DNA from: Anaerolineae bacterium
Lineage (GTDB): Bacteria > Chloroflexota > Anaerolineae > B4-G1 > SLSP01
Length of the DNA stretch: 9,900 nt
Direction: 5' to 3'
Assembly (NCBI GenBank): GCA_016927095.1
Contig: JAFGNI010000324.1
Span: 1 to 9,900 of the forward strand
Numbering within the stretch: position 1 is the first letter of the stretch; each line of letters begins with the position of its first letter. Positions 1-6,088 of this stretch are shown one piece after another. Below the pieces are notes generated by a model. It worked only from the letters and a program-made list of their open reading frames with translations. It was not told the DNA's origin and ran no database searches. Both the position numbers and the translations under genes were made by a program.

Positions 1-131
1 GCCGCAGGCAGAATGCCATCGCAGCGCCCTTCCTGCAATGCCGCGATCACCGCTTCGCGGTTCTCGACGAAGATGAACCATTCCTGCTCGTGCTGGCGCA
101 CGATGTCGTCAACCCCGGCCTGGATGGTCAT
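1..131 (-). CDS. N-terminal part of an unrecognised protein, cut by the window edge
   Basis: The first 43 residues are visible, starting MTIQAGVDDIVRQHEQEWF; the rest lies to the left of the window. The ATG is at 131-129 on the minus strand and is preceded by a GAGGGA Shine-Dalgarno sequence about 8 bases upstream, which supports it as the true start. The fragment has a helical, charged beginning followed by an aromatic stretch (WFIFVEN) and then another helix-like segment with one cysteine. There is no signal peptide or membrane segment, so it is probably cytoplasmic. It is divergently oriented from the acyltransferase operon and shares its upstream region. I do not recognise the family and assign no function. 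Confidence 0.6.
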   Translation of the reverse strand, partial: MTIQAGVDDIVRQHEQEWFIFVENREAVIAALQEGRCDGILPA

Positions 132-216
132 AGGCTCGTCCCTCACTTTCCGTTACAGGATAGCCTATTCTACTCATTTCCTAAAACCTGTGCTCCTGCT
201 TCAGTGGCACGATTCA

Positions 217-232
217 GTGACAATCAAGTCAC
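217..232. promoter_or_regulatory. Inverted repeat GTGAC-N6-GTCAC, possible activator site
   Basis: A perfect 5-bp dyad, GTGAC (217-221) and GTCAC (228-232), is centred about 38 bp before the start point predicted from the -10 at 251-256. That is where an activator commonly binds at a promoter lacking a good -35 element. It is not a CRP-type site, because the GTGA/TCAC cores are 8 rather than 6 bases apart. A direct repeat TCAGTG (201-206 and 214-219) overlaps its left arm. The regulatory role is inferred from position only. Confidence 0.3.
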
Positions 233-247
233 CACTCGGTTCTAGCA

Positions 248-261
248 TGGTATACTTACCA
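248..261 (+). promoter_or_regulatory. Extended -10 promoter of the acyltransferase operon with overlapping dyad
   Basis: TGG (248-250) directly precedes TATACT (251-256), giving a TGn extended -10 element with 5 of 6 bases matching TATAAT. No convincing -35 is present at the normal distance (228-233 reads GTCACC), which is typical of extended -10 or activator-dependent promoters. The same bases form an inverted repeat TGGTA-TACT-TACCA (248-261) lying over the -10, where a repressor would block polymerase. GntR-family operators often have TGGT/ACCA arms, but no regulator gene is in the window. Predicted start near 263, about 45 bases before the ATG at 308. Confidence 0.5.
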
Positions 262-307
262 CTCTGGTGGTTTCTTATGGCAGCGCAGCAAGGAGGCAGG
301 TTGGAGT

Positions 308-1618
308 ATGGCAGTGTCTAGCCAGGCGCACGATGCCCGGCGGAGGTATCGCCTGGATAACGCCGCGAACGTCTATCCGGCGATCAAGAACAGAAAGCGC
401 CCCGGCATGTTCCGGGTCTCGGCGACACTCAGGCAACAAGTGGAACCTGACTTGCTGCAGGAGGCGCTGGATGCGACGCTCAAGCGCATTCCCAGCTTTG
501 CCGTGCGGATGCGTTCCGGTCTCTTCTGGCACTACTTCAGCCACTCTGAGGACCAGATCCACATCCAGGAAGATGTGATCAATCCCTGCATGAGGCTGTC
601 GCCTCAGAAGGACAACGGCTTTCAGATCCGCGTGCGGCACCACGACCGCCGCATCGCCCTGGAGATCTTCCACTCCGTCTCAGATGGCTCCGGCGCGCTG
701 GTCTTCCTGAAAACCTTGGTCGGCCAGTATCTGAGGCTGGACGGCACTGATATCCCGGCGACCCATGGCGTCCTGGATTGCGGACAGCCCCCTCGTCCGG
801 CGGAAGCTGCAGATGACTTCCGGGCCTTTGCGGGACAGAGCCCGCCCACGCGCCGCCGAAAGCGACATGCCTATCACGTCTCGGGCACGAAATTGCCGCA
901 CCACGACATCAACATCATCACGGGCACCGTACCCGTGGGTGCTGTCAGGGCTGAGAGCAAGCGCCACGGGGTATCCATCACGGAGTACCTGACGAGCGTC
1001 TACCTCACCGTTTTCAACGACATCCAGAAAACAGAGTCCCGGCACTCAAGGCGGCCCGTCAGGGTACAAGTCCCGGTGGATCTGCGGCGCTTCTATCCCT
1101 CCGAGACACTCCGCAACTTCGCCTCTTACGTCGGCCCGACCATCGATCCCACCCACGGCGACTACACCTTTGAGGAGATCCTCTCATCGGTCCACCATTA
1201 CATGCGCTACGAGATCACCGCCAAACACCTGAGATCCCGGGTGGCCACCAACATCCGCACGGAACGCAACCTGCTGATCCGGATGCTGCCCCTCTTTGTC
1301 AAGAACCGCGCGATCAGCGTAGGGTATCAGCTGTCGGGCCCAGCCATCTACACCAGCGTTCTGTCGAACCTGGGCGTGATCGAGATCCCGCCTGAGATGG
1401 CCGCCCACGTCGAGATGTTCGACTTCCTGCTGGGGCCATCCCGTGTGGCGAACGTCGACTGCGCGATATTGGGTTATGACAACCAACTACGGATCAATTT
1501 CACCCGAGTGATCGAGGAACCGGCGGTCGAACGCGGCTTCTTCACCTTCCTCATCAAACAGGGCATCCCTGTGAAGGTTGAGAGCAACAAGGAGACCACG
1601 GCGTGCCCTATTGCGTAA
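308..1618 (+). CDS. Condensation-fold acyltransferase (alcohol acetyltransferase-like)
   Basis: A 436-residue protein of the CoA-dependent acyltransferase/condensation-domain superfamily, which transfers acyl groups from a thioester to a hydroxyl or amine. The start region (RYRLDNAANVYPAI, residues 14-27) matches proteins annotated as alcohol acetyltransferase. The catalytic HxxxDG motif is HSVSDG at 122-127, with H122 as presumed general base. VPVDLRRFYP (255-264) and TSVLSNLG (349-356) are the other conserved blocks, the second shaping the DFGWG-like side of the channel in the superfamily. There is no signal peptide or membrane span, so it is likely cytosolic. The ATG follows AGGAGG at 291-296 and GGAG at 303-306. 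The 3' end overlaps the zinc-ribbon membrane gene by 16 bp, so the two are one transcription unit and probably translationally coupled. The length is normal for the family. Donor and acceptor substrates cannot be deduced; the alternative names (wax ester or polyketide-associated acyltransferase) are less likely. Confidence 0.8.
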   Translation: MAVSSQAHDARRRYRLDNAANVYPAIKNRKRPGMFRVSATLRQQVEPDLLQEALDATLKRIPSFAVRMRSGLFWHYFSHSEDQIHIQEDVINPCMRLSPQKDNGFQIRVRHHDRRIALEIFHSVSDGSGALVFLKTLVGQYLRLDGTDIPATHGVLDCGQPPRPAEAADDFRAFAGQSPPTRRRKRHAYHVSGTKLPHHDINIITGTVPVGAVRAESKRHGVSITEYLTSVYLTVFNDIQKTESRHSRRPVRVQVPVDLRRFYPSETLRNFASYVGPTIDPTHGDYTFEEILSSVHHYMRYEITAKHLRSRVATNIRTERNLLIRMLPLFVKNRAISVGYQLSGPAIYTSVLSNLGVIEIPPEMAAHVEMFDFLLGPSRVANVDCAILGYDNQLRINFTRVIEEPAVERGFFTFLIKQGIPVKVESNKETTACPIA

Positions 1619-2310
1619 GGTGCGGCGTAGAACTCAGCGCTAACGCGAAGCGGTGCCCGCTCTGCAACACCGAGGTGATCCTTCCCCCAGATCTGCAGGC
1701 CTCCGCTCCCCCCACTCTGCCACCCCAGCAGCGGGACATCGTCGCCGGCGCCTTTGACAGGAACCTCTGGATCCAAGTCGTCTCTGCGCTGATGGCCATA
1801 CCCGCCCTGCTCAGCGTAGTCATCAACGCGGCCTTCGGCGAGGGCCTGACCTGGTCCTTGTACGTGGTCGCGACCCTGGGCGCCGCCTGGATCTGGTGCG
1901 TCAGCCCGTTCCTCTACCGGCGGAACATTGTGCCCCTGTGGATTGCCATCGATGAGGTGGCATTGCTTGGCCTGCTCTACGTTGTCGACGCGCTTCCCCC
2001 AGAAACCAACTGGTTCGTCCCACTCGCCGTGCCGATCACGCTGTGCCTGGCCATTCTCACATTGATCATCGTCACGCTCGCCCGCCGGCGTGTGCTCCGG
2101 GAACTACATATCGTCGCCGCAGCCCTGGTCGCCCTGAGCGTGCTCTGCCTGGTTGTTGAGGCGGCAGTGGATCGCTACCTAACCGGCGAGATCAAGTTGC
2201 AGTGGTCACTGCTTGTGGTCGCCACCGGCGCCCCTCTCGCGGTGGTCGCGGCGATGCTGCAGCGGCGGCGTGCCATCGTCGAGGGTATGAAGTTCTGGTT
2301 CCGGATGTAG
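1603..2310 (+). CDS. Zinc-ribbon membrane protein, DUF6320-like
   Basis: A 235-residue protein starting at GTG 1603, inside the end of the acyltransferase gene, with AAGGAG at 1589-1594 as ribosome binding site. The N-terminus carries a compact zinc ribbon with C4, C7, C18 and C21 in two CxxC knuckles (CVRC and CPLC). A proline-rich linker (residues 28-45) leads to about six hydrophobic segments (roughly 55-77, 82-105, 110-130, 137-160, 169-190, 200-220), followed by a basic tail (RRR at 221-223). This architecture matches the DUF6320 family, and I recall such genes next to 'alcohol acetyltransferase' genes in Firmicutes, so the pairing itself supports both calls. The ribbon should face the cytoplasm. 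Function is unknown; a membrane anchor or partner for the acyltransferase is my inference. It ends 17 bp from the stop of the convergent beta-helix gene, with no visible terminator hairpin between them. Confidence 0.72.
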   Translation: MPYCVRCGVELSANAKRCPLCNTEVILPPDLQASAPPTLPPQQRDIVAGAFDRNLWIQVVSALMAIPALLSVVINAAFGEGLTWSLYVVATLGAAWIWCVSPFLYRRNIVPLWIAIDEVALLGLLYVVDALPPETNWFVPLAVPITLCLAILTLIIVTLARRRVLRELHIVAAALVALSVLCLVVEAAVDRYLTGEIKLQWSLLVVATGAPLAVVAAMLQRRRAIVEGMKFWFRM

Positions 2311-2327
2311 GCCCCCCGTCTCCGCCC

Positions 2328-4427
2328 CTACCGAAGCACCAGCGGCAGATAGACCGCCCAGGACGGCTCGTATTCCACAGCCCCGATATCGCAGACGGCA
2401 ATTCCGTCCTGGTCCCCGTCGATAGGACGCGCCACGCCGCGCTGATCGACGGCTGGGCAAGCAGTGTTGTCGCCCGCATCGATAAGCGGGCTGTCTGCGA
2501 CAACCCCATAGGTCGGTGTGGGCCCACCATAGTCGGCAAGCGGACCAAAGGAGAGCGCGGCGTTGACCAGATCCGTCGCGTGGTCCAGGCCGCAGGTGTC
2601 AGAGCTCTCCAGATTGTGCCCCATGCTGAAAACCGGGAACTCGCAGTTGTCGTCGCCGTTGTTCACGACGATGGTGTTCTCAAGGATCGCCGTTGCAGGA
2701 CCGGCAAGGCCATCTCCGAAGGCTGCGCTGTTGTCTGCCAGCGTCACATGGGTCAAGCTAATGACCGCGCTGTAGGACATTGTGTTGGCGTTGAGCAGTC
2801 CGCCGCCCTGGCTGCTGGCGCCGTTGCCGCTCACCGTGCTGTTGATTACCGTCGCGGTACCGCCGAGTTGAGCGATACCACCGCCGTCCGCCGCGTTGTT
2901 GCCGTACACAGCGCTGCGCTCGACGGTCAGAATGCCACCGTCAAGGTTGGCTATGCCACCTCCCGTGCCACTGATGACCTCGTTGCTGGCGACGATGACT
3001 TCGGTCAGGCTGATCACGCCGCCGCTCTGGCGGATGCCGCCGCCAGATCCCTGGGACCCCGTGGCGTGGTTGTGCGCGATCAACGTGTTGCTGATCCCGG
3101 CTGACGCCCCTGCCCCGGAGATGAAGAGGGCACCGCCGCCGCCATTGTTGTGGCTGGCAATGTTCGCACTTAGGACACTGCTGGCGATGATAAGCCGTCC
3201 CGTGTTGGCGAGGCCACCGCCTCCGCCGCCCGCCTCGTTAGCCACAATGGCAACGCCGCTGAGGATCACATCACCGCTATTGTAGATACCACCCCCGTCG
3301 AAGACGGCGCTATTGCTGATCACCACACTGCGACTGATGATCGCCCGGCTATTGATCCCGAAGATCCCACCACCGGTTGCAGTCCGGTTCCGCCGGAAAG
3401 TCGTGTTGCTGATCGTCAGACGGCTATCCATGGCAAGGAGACCGCCACCGGCCCCAGGGATGTTGCGCGCGGCCTGGTTGGCGGCGACTGTGGCATTCTG
3501 AAGGTCCAAGACGCCATCATTGACGTAGATGCCCCCGCCGTAATCCACGTGGTTGGCTTCGACGCTGTCCCCATCGAGGTAGACGGTGGCGCTGTAGTGC
3601 AGGGCAATGCCCCCGCCGTAACCGACGCCTGCGATGCCGTTCCCACGGAACGTGTTGTCGGACAACCTGACCGTGCCGCTGCCGATGTCCAAGCCGCCGC
3701 CATAGCCGCCATCGCTGCCGATTGCATTAGAGATGACGACGTTGCGCGCAAGCGTCGCGTTGCTGTTTTCCAGTTGGATGCCGCCGCCGAAGGCCTCTTG
3801 GCCCAGGCCGAGCGTCAGATTGCCCTCTATGCGGTTGTCCTCGAAGGTCGGCGCACCGCGCTGCACCCAGATGCCACCACCCAGGAAGAAAGCGCTGTTG
3901 CTGATCACGACATTGTCGCGCACGATCGCGTTGCTGTCGCGGAGAGCGATGCCGCCGCCGTGGTTACCGCCCAGGTCCGCGCGCCCGCCGGTGATAACGA
4001 AACCCTCGACTGTCGGATCGGCAGCTAGGATGCGGACCACAGACTGCGATGCGTCAGCCGGGCGGATGGTGACGGAGAACATCGTCAGATCCCTCAGGGT
4101 GAAGTTGGGGTTCCAGCCACCCTGTAGCGTGACGCTCTGACTGATGACAACGTTTTCGGTGTAGGTGCCGGTCGCCACGCGAATCGTGTCGCCTGGGTTG
4201 GCGGCTGCCAGGGCCGCACCGATCGTGGTACTGCATCCGCTCATGCCGCTGGCTGTCACGCACAGGGTATCGTGGAGATCCAGCGGGGTCACAGCGACGG
4301 CAGGGCGACCCTCTAGCAAGAAAACCACAGCCAGCAACGGCAACAGCACGGCGAGGGCAACGGCACGGGCTTTGGTCGTGATCCATCGGGTACTGCCGGG
4401 GTAAGCGTTAGCCTCATTCCTGTTCAT
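2328..4427 (-). CDS. Secreted right-handed beta-helix repeat protein with choice-of-anchor Q-like C-terminus
   Basis: A 699-residue exported protein. The ATG at 4427 follows GAAGGGAG; an in-frame TTG at 4541 lacks a ribosome binding site. A hydrophobic segment at about residues 21-38, after a charged N-terminus, acts as signal peptide or anchor. Residues 62-135 (TTIGAALAAANPGDTIRVA, then GTYTENVVI) form the usual cap and first coils of a parallel beta-helix. From 157 to 543 the motif GGG[I/L/A] recurs 15 times, 24-32 residues apart, with NxxI/V steps between, as in polymorphic outer membrane and PbH1 repeats. Residues 643-686 (SPLIDAGDN, DQRGVARPIDG, CDIGAVEYE) match the choice-of-anchor Q ending. 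The last residues are VYLPLVLR, a tail I recall from Chloroflexota extracellular proteins. No catalytic motif of a known lyase or hydrolase is visible, so an adhesin or carbohydrate-binding surface protein is as likely as an enzyme. It has its own strong promoter within the gap to the AI-2E gene. Confidence 0.85.
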   Translation of the reverse strand: MNRNEANAYPGSTRWITTKARAVALAVLLPLLAVVFLLEGRPAVAVTPLDLHDTLCVTASGMSGCSTTIGAALAAANPGDTIRVATGTYTENVVISQSVTLQGGWNPNFTLRDLTMFSVTIRPADASQSVVRILAADPTVEGFVITGGRADLGGNHGGGIALRDSNAIVRDNVVISNSAFFLGGGIWVQRGAPTFEDNRIEGNLTLGLGQEAFGGGIQLENSNATLARNVVISNAIGSDGGYGGGLDIGSGTVRLSDNTFRGNGIAGVGYGGGIALHYSATVYLDGDSVEANHVDYGGGIYVNDGVLDLQNATVAANQAARNIPGAGGGLLAMDSRLTISNTTFRRNRTATGGGIFGINSRAIISRSVVISNSAVFDGGGIYNSGDVILSGVAIVANEAGGGGGGLANTGRLIIASSVLSANIASHNNGGGGALFISGAGASAGISNTLIAHNHATGSQGSGGGIRQSGGVISLTEVIVASNEVISGTGGGIANLDGGILTVERSAVYGNNAADGGGIAQLGGTATVINSTVSGNGASSQGGGLLNANTMSYSAVISLTHVTLADNSAAFGDGLAGPATAILENTIVVNNGDDNCEFPVFSMGHNLESSDTCGLDHATDLVNAALSFGPLADYGGPTPTYGVVADSPLIDAGDNTACPAVDQRGVARPIDGDQDGIAVCDIGAVEYEPSWAVYLPLVLR

Positions 4428-4442
4428 AGTCCGACTCCCTTC

Positions 4443-4456
4443 GAGCAATAGTGCTC
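4443..4456 (-). promoter_or_regulatory. Small hairpin just before the ribosome binding site of the beta-helix gene
   Basis: On the minus strand GAGCA-CTAT-TGCTC forms a 5-bp stem with a 4-base loop, ending two bases before the GAAGGGAG Shine-Dalgarno sequence of the beta-helix gene. It sits at the end of a leader of about 215 bases. It may only tidy the leader or stabilise the 5' end; there is no U-run, so it is not a terminator. Confidence 0.25.
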
Positions 4457-4634
4457 CAAACACCAAGATATACGGGTGTCCGTCGCCCTGCAGGCGATAC
4501 AGGGTTATCGGGATGTGGAAGAGGCGGCAGATGAGCGGCAAACTGGTGGCTGTGTATCGTTGTCTCTGCGTCCGTCACCGATCACAGCACACCTCGTCCG
4601 CCTACCAGAGAGAGTGTGGCCAGTCGAACAAGAT

Positions 4635-4667
4635 TATGTACTATTAGTATTATAGTTATAGTACATA
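4635..4667. repeat. 10-bp perfect inverted repeat flanking the -10 element
   Basis: TATGTACTAT (4635-4644) and ATAGTACATA (4658-4667) are exact reverse complements separated by 13 bp. On the minus strand one arm occupies the spacer between the -35 and -10 elements and the other covers the predicted start point, with the dyad centred on the TATAAT. That placement is what a dimeric repressor operator would have. The whole 33 bp is strikingly AT-rich in a GC-rich neighbourhood. A nested shorter pairing (ACTAT 4640-4644 with ATAGT 4652-4656) exists as well. Confidence 0.6.
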
Positions 4668-4677
4668 TCGATGTCAA
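4649..4677 (-). promoter_or_regulatory. Perfect-consensus sigma-70 type promoter of the beta-helix gene
   Basis: Reading the minus strand, TTGACA (4677-4672), a 17-base spacer (4671-4655) and TATAAT (4654-4649) match the housekeeping sigma consensus at all 12 positions with optimal spacing. The predicted start is near 4642, giving a leader of about 215 bases before the ATG at 4427. The -35 lies only 13 bp after the stop codon of the upstream AI-2E gene, so the beta-helix gene can be expressed independently of it. Confidence 0.75.
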
Positions 4678-4690
4678 GATCCCTCTGACC

Positions 4691-5836
4691 CTAAGACTCG
4701 TCAGAAGAGGGTGCGTTCTGATCCATCGGGGGTTCTTTGGATGCTGCCGGTTCCTGCTGCAGCCGGGAACGCAGCCACGACCGGCGCTGTCCCCTGCGCG
4801 GCCGGGCCGTCATCAACACCGCCAGCCAGTGAACTTCCTCAGAGGTCTCCAGCACAAGCTTGATCGCGATCAGGGTCAACGGCACGGCCAAGATGGTCCC
4901 AATAGGGCCGAGGACAAAGCTCCAAAGTACCAACGAGAGAAAGATGAAGAGTGGAGAGATGTTCAGTTCCTCGCCCATCACCCTGGGTTTGAGGATATTC
5001 TCCACGAGCATGTTGGTCAGCTCGAAACCGATGACCACCACCAGCGCCGGCTTCCAACCGAACTCCAGCAACGCCACGATGGCTGGCGGGATGATCGAGA
5101 TGAAGATGCCGATGTTGGGAATGTAATTCATCAGGAATCCCAGCATCCCCCATAGGATCGGGAAGTCGACGCCCAGCACGACCAGCAGCAGGGCGTTGGC
5201 CACGCCGGTGAGCAGACCGGTCCACGTGGTGATCGAGAGATAGCTCCTGATCGACGCCATCAGGTCGGTGATCGCTGCGATGCGTTCACGGTCATCGAAC
5301 ATCACCTCTAGCTTCTGTGGCAGCAGGGCGAAATCTGTGAGCATGAAGGCAACCAGCAGGATCACGACGAACCAGTTGGAGAAGGTGTCGACCACGCCCC
5401 CAAGCAGGTTGCCCGCCACACTCAGAAACCGAGAGACATTCAGAACTTCTGCAGTGAGCAGATCCGCCACCTCAAACGGGAGATCGGCGGTCAGTGCCAC
5501 AACCTGATCGATCATCCGCTGCAGCGCCGCCTGATAGACGGGCAGCCGGTCGATCACGCGGCTGATGGAAACCACGGTCACACTGATCAGGACCGACACG
5601 ACCAGAAGCACGATGAGCAGCACAACGATCAGAGCCAGCCAGGCCGGCACCCCCCGGTCCAGCAACCATTGCTGGACCGGCGCAAAGAGGACGGCGAGGA
5701 TGAAGGCCATCAGGATCGGCGTGACAACCTCAGCCGCCTCCCGCATGCCGAAGACAACGACGACGAAACTTGCCAGCATCAGCATGATGTTCAATAATGG
5801 GCGTAGCCGCGTGGACTGCGATGCATTCATCTCCAT
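4691..5836 (-). CDS. AI-2E/PerM family membrane transporter
   Basis: A 381-residue integral membrane protein of the AI-2E family (TqsA/PerM type). Members export or exchange small solutes, and some characterised ones are sodium/proton antiporters or peptide exporters, so a role in autoinducer-2 is not implied. Hydrophobic segments lie near residues 14-30, 36-53, 64-90, 150-170, 205-226, 228-258, 262-280 and 293-327, with the family's long soluble loop (about 92-148) between the third and fourth. Signature blocks are MNYIPNIGIFISIIPP (236-251), KPRVMGEELNISPL (283-296) and LGPIGTILAVPL (309-320). The C-terminus (344-381) is a basic then acidic, proline-containing cytoplasmic tail. The ATG at 5836 has GGGAGG seven to eight bases upstream; the second ATG six bases later is a weaker choice. 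It is divergent from the BtrH-like gene, and its own promoter is unclear: a weak TATCAT at 5937-5932 with TTTGAA at 5960-5955 is the best I see. Confidence 0.88.
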   Translation of the reverse strand: MEMNASQSTRLRPLLNIMLMLASFVVVVFGMREAAEVVTPILMAFILAVLFAPVQQWLLDRGVPAWLALIVVLLIVLLVVSVLISVTVVSISRVIDRLPVYQAALQRMIDQVVALTADLPFEVADLLTAEVLNVSRFLSVAGNLLGGVVDTFSNWFVVILLVAFMLTDFALLPQKLEVMFDDRERIAAITDLMASIRSYLSITTWTGLLTGVANALLLVVLGVDFPILWGMLGFLMNYIPNIGIFISIIPPAIVALLEFGWKPALVVVIGFELTNMLVENILKPRVMGEELNISPLFIFLSLVLWSFVLGPIGTILAVPLTLIAIKLVLETSEEVHWLAVLMTARPRRGQRRSWLRSRLQQEPAASKEPPMDQNAPSSDES

Positions 5837-5992
5837 GGTCGATCCTCCCTCTCCAAGGTGACGACCCGGGCCCGAGGCGTGGTCGCGGTTATCGGTGTCT
5901 CAGCCGCCTGCCGCGTCGTGCCCTCATTCCAATGATACGCGCGATCCGGCGCGGTTCAAAGCAGAGGGTGTTAGCAGCCATCTGGAAACTCG

Positions 5993-6022
5993 TTGCCCGA
6001 TTTCGAACATTTGTGCTATAAT
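5993..6022 (+). promoter_or_regulatory. Extended -10 promoter of the BtrH-like gene with LexA-box-like spacer
   Basis: TATAAT (6017-6022) is exact and preceded by TGC (6014-6016), an extended -10 motif. TTGCCC (5993-5998), 18 bases upstream of it, matches 4 of 6 bases of the -35 consensus. The predicted start is near 6029, about 60 bases before the ATG at 6089. Within the spacer, GAAC-ATTT-GTGC (6005-6016) differs by one base from the GAAC-N4-GTTC core of the Gram-positive type LexA site, in the place such operators normally occupy. The promoter is well supported; LexA control is only a possibility. Confidence 0.6.
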
Positions 6023-6088
6023 TGAAGACGCTCTGACATTCGCTGTGTTTTCGTAGTAGTCTCTCCCAACGTGGCAAGGAGAAGGAAG

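Noticed and set aside
2311..2327. Possible bidirectional terminator between the convergent genes
   Set aside because: The 17-bp gap is C-rich without a stem-loop or T-run on either strand.
2202..3104. Plus-strand open frame of 300 codons across the end of the beta-helix gene
   Set aside because: It lies antisense to a clearly coding beta-helix gene with GGG repeats and overlaps the end of the zinc-ribbon gene in another frame. The translation has no domain signal.
2780..4000. Repeated GCCGCCGCC-like tracts suggesting a DNA repeat array or CRISPR
   Set aside because: They are the codons for Gly-Gly-Gly turns of the minus-strand beta-helix protein. The units are unequal and have no spacer structure.
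4428..4541. Longer N-terminus for the beta-helix protein from a TTG at 4541
   Set aside because: No ribosome binding site precedes it, and the extra 38 residues would bury the signal peptide. The ATG at 4427 has a strong GAAGGGAG.
4691..5836. Quorum-sensing function for the AI-2E family transporter
   Set aside because: The family name is historical. No luxS, lsr or sensor gene is present, so only a membrane transport role is claimed.
5870..5884. GC-rich palindromes (CGGGCCCG) near the AI-2E start
   Set aside because: Short GC self-complementary words are expected at this base composition, and nothing else marks a regulatory site.
6071..6088. GTG start six codons upstream for the BtrH-like protein
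   Set aside because: This would place the ribosome binding site AAGGAGA inside the coding sequence and leave the GTG without one.
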